Below are positions 7,269 to 9,464 of a stretch of DNA of 9,464 bases, piece by piece. Numbering within the stretch: the stretch's first letter is position 1; each line of letters starts with the position of its first letter. Origin of the DNA: an uncultured Saprospiraceae bacterium (GTDB lineage: Bacteria; Bacteroidota; Bacteroidia; Chitinophagales; Saprospiraceae); NCBI GenBank assembly GCA_937959375.1, contig CALGLS010000178.1, positions 1-9,464 of the forward strand, written 5' to 3'. The notes below the pieces were generated by a model. The model ran no database searches. It saw only the letters and a list, made by a program, of their open reading frames with translations, and was not told the origin of the DNA. The translations under genes and the position numbers were made by a program.

Positions 7269-7431
7269 GAAGTTGTTTAAAAAGTATCTTCAAGCTTACA
7301 GCTAATACATTGACAGCCAAGCTCTTCAGCTTTTTTTCGTCCCATAGCTAAGGCTATGAAACTCTAAAAGAGCTTTGTCTTGACTAGCAAGCCATTAGCT
7401 TCAGCTCTAAACATACTTGTTAAACAACTTC
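7269..7431. repeat. 163-bp inverted-repeat element, MITE-like
   Basis: The ends 7269-7287 and 7413-7431 are inverted repeats matching at 18 of 19 positions (left end GAAGTTGTTTAAAAAGTAT). Further inverted matches lie inside: 7300-7306 with 7394-7400 (AGCTAAT/ATTAGCT), 7319-7326 with 7368-7375 (AAGCTCTT/AAGAGCTT), and a central hairpin CATAGC-TAAG-GCTATG at 7343-7358. The whole element could therefore fold as one long imperfect hairpin centred near 7350. It encodes no transposase, and its size and structure fit a miniature inverted-repeat element or a REP/BIME-like palindromic unit. No clear target-site duplication could be recognised. It lies between two minus-strand genes and could contribute to ending the lipoprotein transcript. 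Confidence 0.75.
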
Positions 7432-7476
7432 GGAAGTTATACACAAATTCAAATCATGAAATTGTGTATAACCTCC
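7432..7476 (-). terminator. Hairpin downstream of lipoprotein gene, possible terminator
   Basis: GTTATACACAA (7436-7446) and TTGTGTATAAC (7462-7472) are perfect 11-bp inverted repeats. The stem continues inward with TTCA/TGAA after one mismatch, leaving a 5-base loop, and outward with GGA/TCC after one mismatch. It begins about 50 bases beyond the lipoprotein stop codon and directly abuts the inverted-repeat element at 7431. A long uridine run does not follow on the minus strand, so it may act as a non-canonical terminator, an RNA-stabilising hairpin, or a dyad binding site. Confidence 0.45.
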
Positions 7477-7525
7477 GTTTCAAAACAAATATCTATTTCT
7501 AGTTAGAAACTTGACGAACTAACAA

Positions 7526-9256
7526 CTACTTAGCAATGATTAATTGTCTAGCTCCTGAAAAACTGCCTGCAGTAATACGAACGATGTAGTTACCACTTGG
7601 CAAATTAGCCACATCTAATTCGACTTTGTTACTACCTATTTGAGAAGTTGTATTTTGCATCGCAACCTGCTGGCCGTTTGAATTGAAAATAAGAATCGGT
7701 GTCGCAATGGATTCTTTGCATTCGTAAGTAACCGTTGCGCGATCTCTTGCAGGGTTAGGATAAACATTGATTTGTTGAACGACCGCCGTATTTTCAATAC
7801 TAGCATCGTCTAAGATGCCATCTAGGTCATCTAGCGATTCAACTTTTTCACCCGTCTTATCCAATGAAAAAACGAACTCTTCTCCCTCCGTTTCTGAGGC
7901 ACTAATCATCTCTCCTTTTTGTTGTTCAAAATCACCTTCAGAAAAAACAGCAGCTGTTTTGTCAGGTAAGATGGCGAGTATCTTATTATTGGCAGATGGG
8001 CTAAAGCGGAATCTTTTCCAAGCTTGCTTTGGTAAGTTGATCACCGTTCGGCCATTATCTGTGATGAAATAAAACAAGGCTAAATCTTCTACCATCCCTG
8101 GAACTTCTTCTATATCCACATCCGCCATTAGATTAACTGCATCAGGGCGCGCCCAAAGTGCATCACAATTGTGAATTCCAAAACCACGAACTCTTGTCAT
8201 ACGAATGAAGTCTTGACGGTTTTCCATCATCGTTTCTGCATCACCTAGCAATTTCATGTTGGCTTTATATTCTGCTAATTCTGCTTGATATGCTTTGTTG
8301 TTCTTGTCGATTTCGAGTGCCGTTGGAGCAGCTTCTACTTTGATTTGGTACATCTTGTCACCAAATAAAGTCAATTCGTACAAGCCATCAGAACCTGCAA
8401 CTGGTGTAATCGTTTTTTTGTGCCATAGACCTGGTTTTCTAATCCATTTATTTTCTTCAGGTGATTTGCTCTTATCGTCTCCAGCGTAAAGTAGTACTAG
8501 AGGGTTTTGTCCTTTTAGTTCGGGACAGCGATCTAGGTTAAGATCATTAAAGACGAGTTTGTTTGCTTCGTTGACTTCTGGTTTCTTTGGTTTCTTTTTT
8601 GTACGCTTTCGCAAATTGTTGATCTTAGCAGTCACCTCTGGAGTCGTTACTTTTCTGGTTGGTCCTTCCTTAGCCTCCACTGGTCCTTCATTAATCCAGT
8701 TTCCTTTTTCTTCATCGAATACCCAGAAGTCGTAGTCACCTGCTACGTCGGAGACCAAAGCTACTTCAATTGATTTACCTTCGGCGATTTGTACTGCTTG
8801 TCCATTTTGTAGACCTTGTATTTCATACATCCCAGCCGATTGCATCCATTGTACTTCTCCTTTTTCATCAATGTATTTCATTGGAATACCTGAAGCGATG
8901 ATTTCAGAAGTCTTGTGCATTTCTGTGAATTTCAATTCAACAGCACCTTCAACAGGCTTCCCATCCATGTGTACGTATGCGTTGGCTGGTACTTGAATCA
9001 CAGTACCTGACTCCATCGTGAAGCTTTGAGCTGTTTTCGTGTCTTTGTGTGTTAGTGTTTTTGGACTTTGGTTAACATTCTTGAATGGTTGGTTTACCGC
9101 AAGCTTCATGGGCTGTCCATTGGTATTGTCTGTTATTGTTGTGGCATCTGTATTTGTATTTTCAGGAGTTTGTTCTGAGCCACAGGCCATAAAGGATACG
9201 AGCAATAAAAGAAAAAGACTGTTACGCAAAAAAGAAATGTAGTTGAATGGCTTCAT
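7526..9256 (-). CDS. Lipoprotein with T9SS type A C-terminal sorting domain
   Basis: A 576-residue exported protein. Residues 1-25 form a lipoprotein signal: a basic start, a hydrophobic LFLLLLVSF core and the lipobox FMAC with C25 as the lipidated residue, followed by a Thr/Asn-rich linker to about residue 65. Residues 80-185 form a beta-rich domain (SGTVIQVPANAYV, GAVELKFTEM, SAGMYEIQGLQNGQAV, DYDFWVFDEEKGNW) of a kind I associate with Bacteroidota surface lipoproteins and that may be ZU5-like. A very basic cluster follows (LRKRTKKKPKKP, 215-226). Then come a second unknown region with a possible helical stretch (320-348), the motif FGIHNCDALW (359-368) and an acidic stretch (about 455-487). 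Residues 496-576 are a T9SS type A sorting domain: VYPNPA (498-503), a central NSNGQQV and the end LPSGNYIVRITAG...QLIIAK. It is probably displayed on the outer membrane or secreted. The specific function is unknown. Confidence 0.88.
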   Translation of the reverse strand: MKPFNYISFLRNSLFLLLLVSFMACGSEQTPENTNTDATTITDNTNGQPMKLAVNQPFKNVNQSPKTLTHKDTKTAQSFTMESGTVIQVPANAYVHMDGKPVEGAVELKFTEMHKTSEIIASGIPMKYIDEKGEVQWMQSAGMYEIQGLQNGQAVQIAEGKSIEVALVSDVAGDYDFWVFDEEKGNWINEGPVEAKEGPTRKVTTPEVTAKINNLRKRTKKKPKKPEVNEANKLVFNDLNLDRCPELKGQNPLVLLYAGDDKSKSPEENKWIRKPGLWHKKTITPVAGSDGLYELTLFGDKMYQIKVEAAPTALEIDKNNKAYQAELAEYKANMKLLGDAETMMENRQDFIRMTRVRGFGIHNCDALWARPDAVNLMADVDIEEVPGMVEDLALFYFITDNGRTVINLPKQAWKRFRFSPSANNKILAILPDKTAAVFSEGDFEQQKGEMISASETEGEEFVFSLDKTGEKVESLDDLDGILDDASIENTAVVQQINVYPNPARDRATVTYECKESIATPILIFNSNGQQVAMQNTTSQIGSNKVELDVANLPSGNYIVRITAGSFSGARQLIIAK

Positions 9257-9291
9257 TTGTTATGATTTTTAAAGAATTAACTGTTTACCTA

Positions 9292-9325
9292 TAAATGTAT
9301 TGGATTTCTGATTGGTTACCTTAAA
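9292..9325 (-). promoter_or_regulatory. Weak candidate Bacteroidota promoter
   Basis: On the minus strand TACATTTA (9292-9299) matches the Bacteroidota -7 consensus TAnnTTTG at all but its last base. TTTA (9322-9325), 22 bases upstream, resembles the -33 TTTG box, although the spacing is slightly long. The -7 box is about 35 bases ahead of the lipoprotein ATG, a plausible leader length. Such matches are common in AT-rich DNA. Confidence 0.25.
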
Positions 9326-9345
9326 CTTTTAAAAAGTTGGGGTAA
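9316..9345. repeat. Inverted repeat upstream of the lipoprotein gene
   Basis: AACTTTT (9324-9330) and AAAAGTT (9332-9338) are perfect 7-bp arms around a single A. They are flanked by a second pair, TTACC (9316-9320) and GGTAA (9341-9345). The dyad overlaps the possible -33 box, so it could be an operator; it could also be the terminator hairpin of a gene beyond the window. Confidence 0.35.
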
Positions 9346-9464
9346 GTTTTCATTAGAGCTTGTTAGTTCCTTAACGCAGAATTGCTAAATAGTCATGGAT
9401 TTTTTTAAAATTATTTTTGTGTTTCAAATGGCTTAGGGTTTTAATTTGCGTTTAATGTAGGTTA

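Larger units (their letters stand above)
9257..9464. other. Non-coding region upstream of the lipoprotein gene
   Basis: This 208-base AT-rich stretch has no open frame with coding character on either strand. It contains a weak promoter candidate and an inverted repeat, listed separately. Whether a divergent or co-directional gene lies beyond the window cannot be seen. Confidence 0.6.

Noticed and set aside
7277..7345. 22-codon frame on the minus strand (MGRKKAEELG, then a CQCISC cysteine motif) inside the inverted-repeat element
   Set aside because: It lies wholly within the palindromic element, its start is in the central hairpin and its stop in the terminal repeat. A chance frame is more likely than a zinc-binding peptide.

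Overview
The window looks like a chromosomal segment from a Bacteroidota bacterium. It is AT-rich and every recognisable gene lies on the minus strand. One protein ends in a type IX secretion (T9SS) C-terminal sorting domain with a VYPNPA motif, which is essentially restricted to that phylum. The long WG-repeat protein and the GyrI-like and VOC proteins also fit. A Saprospiria- or Cytophagia-like lineage is a reasonable guess but is not proven by the sequence.

Reading in the direction of transcription (right to left): 9257-9464 is non-coding and holds a weak candidate promoter. It is followed by a 576-residue lipoprotein with a T9SS tail (7526-9256). A 321-base gap (7205-7525) contains a compact hairpin abutting a 163-base element with 19-bp inverted ends, which resembles a non-autonomous mobile element or palindromic repeat. 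Next comes a secreted protein of about 1268 residues built almost entirely of WG repeats (3398-7204). Its better start is 14 codons inside the longest open frame.

After a 117-base gap comes a tight run of four cytoplasmic genes: a beta-propeller-like protein of unknown function (2288-3280), a GyrI-like ligand-binding protein (1776-2255), a cyclase/kynurenine-formamidase-fold hydrolase (1077-1772) and a VOC/glyoxalase-fold metalloprotein (626-1015). Gaps of 32, 3 and 61 bases suggest one transcript. The three recognisable products all belong to families that bind or chemically change small molecules, so a small detoxification or catabolic operon is a fair inference, but no substrate can be named. 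A possible 25-residue amphipathic peptide ORF (502-579) follows the last gene.

The left end (1-472) is a tandem array of three units of about 160 bp, each carrying the same invariant 21-bp near-palindrome, with a decayed fourth copy after it. It contains no convincing gene. The most unusual parts of the window are this array, the inverted-repeat element at 7269-7431 (whose centre shares the TAGCTAAG core with the array palindromes), the micro-ORF, and the combination of a lipobox with a T9SS sorting domain in one protein.
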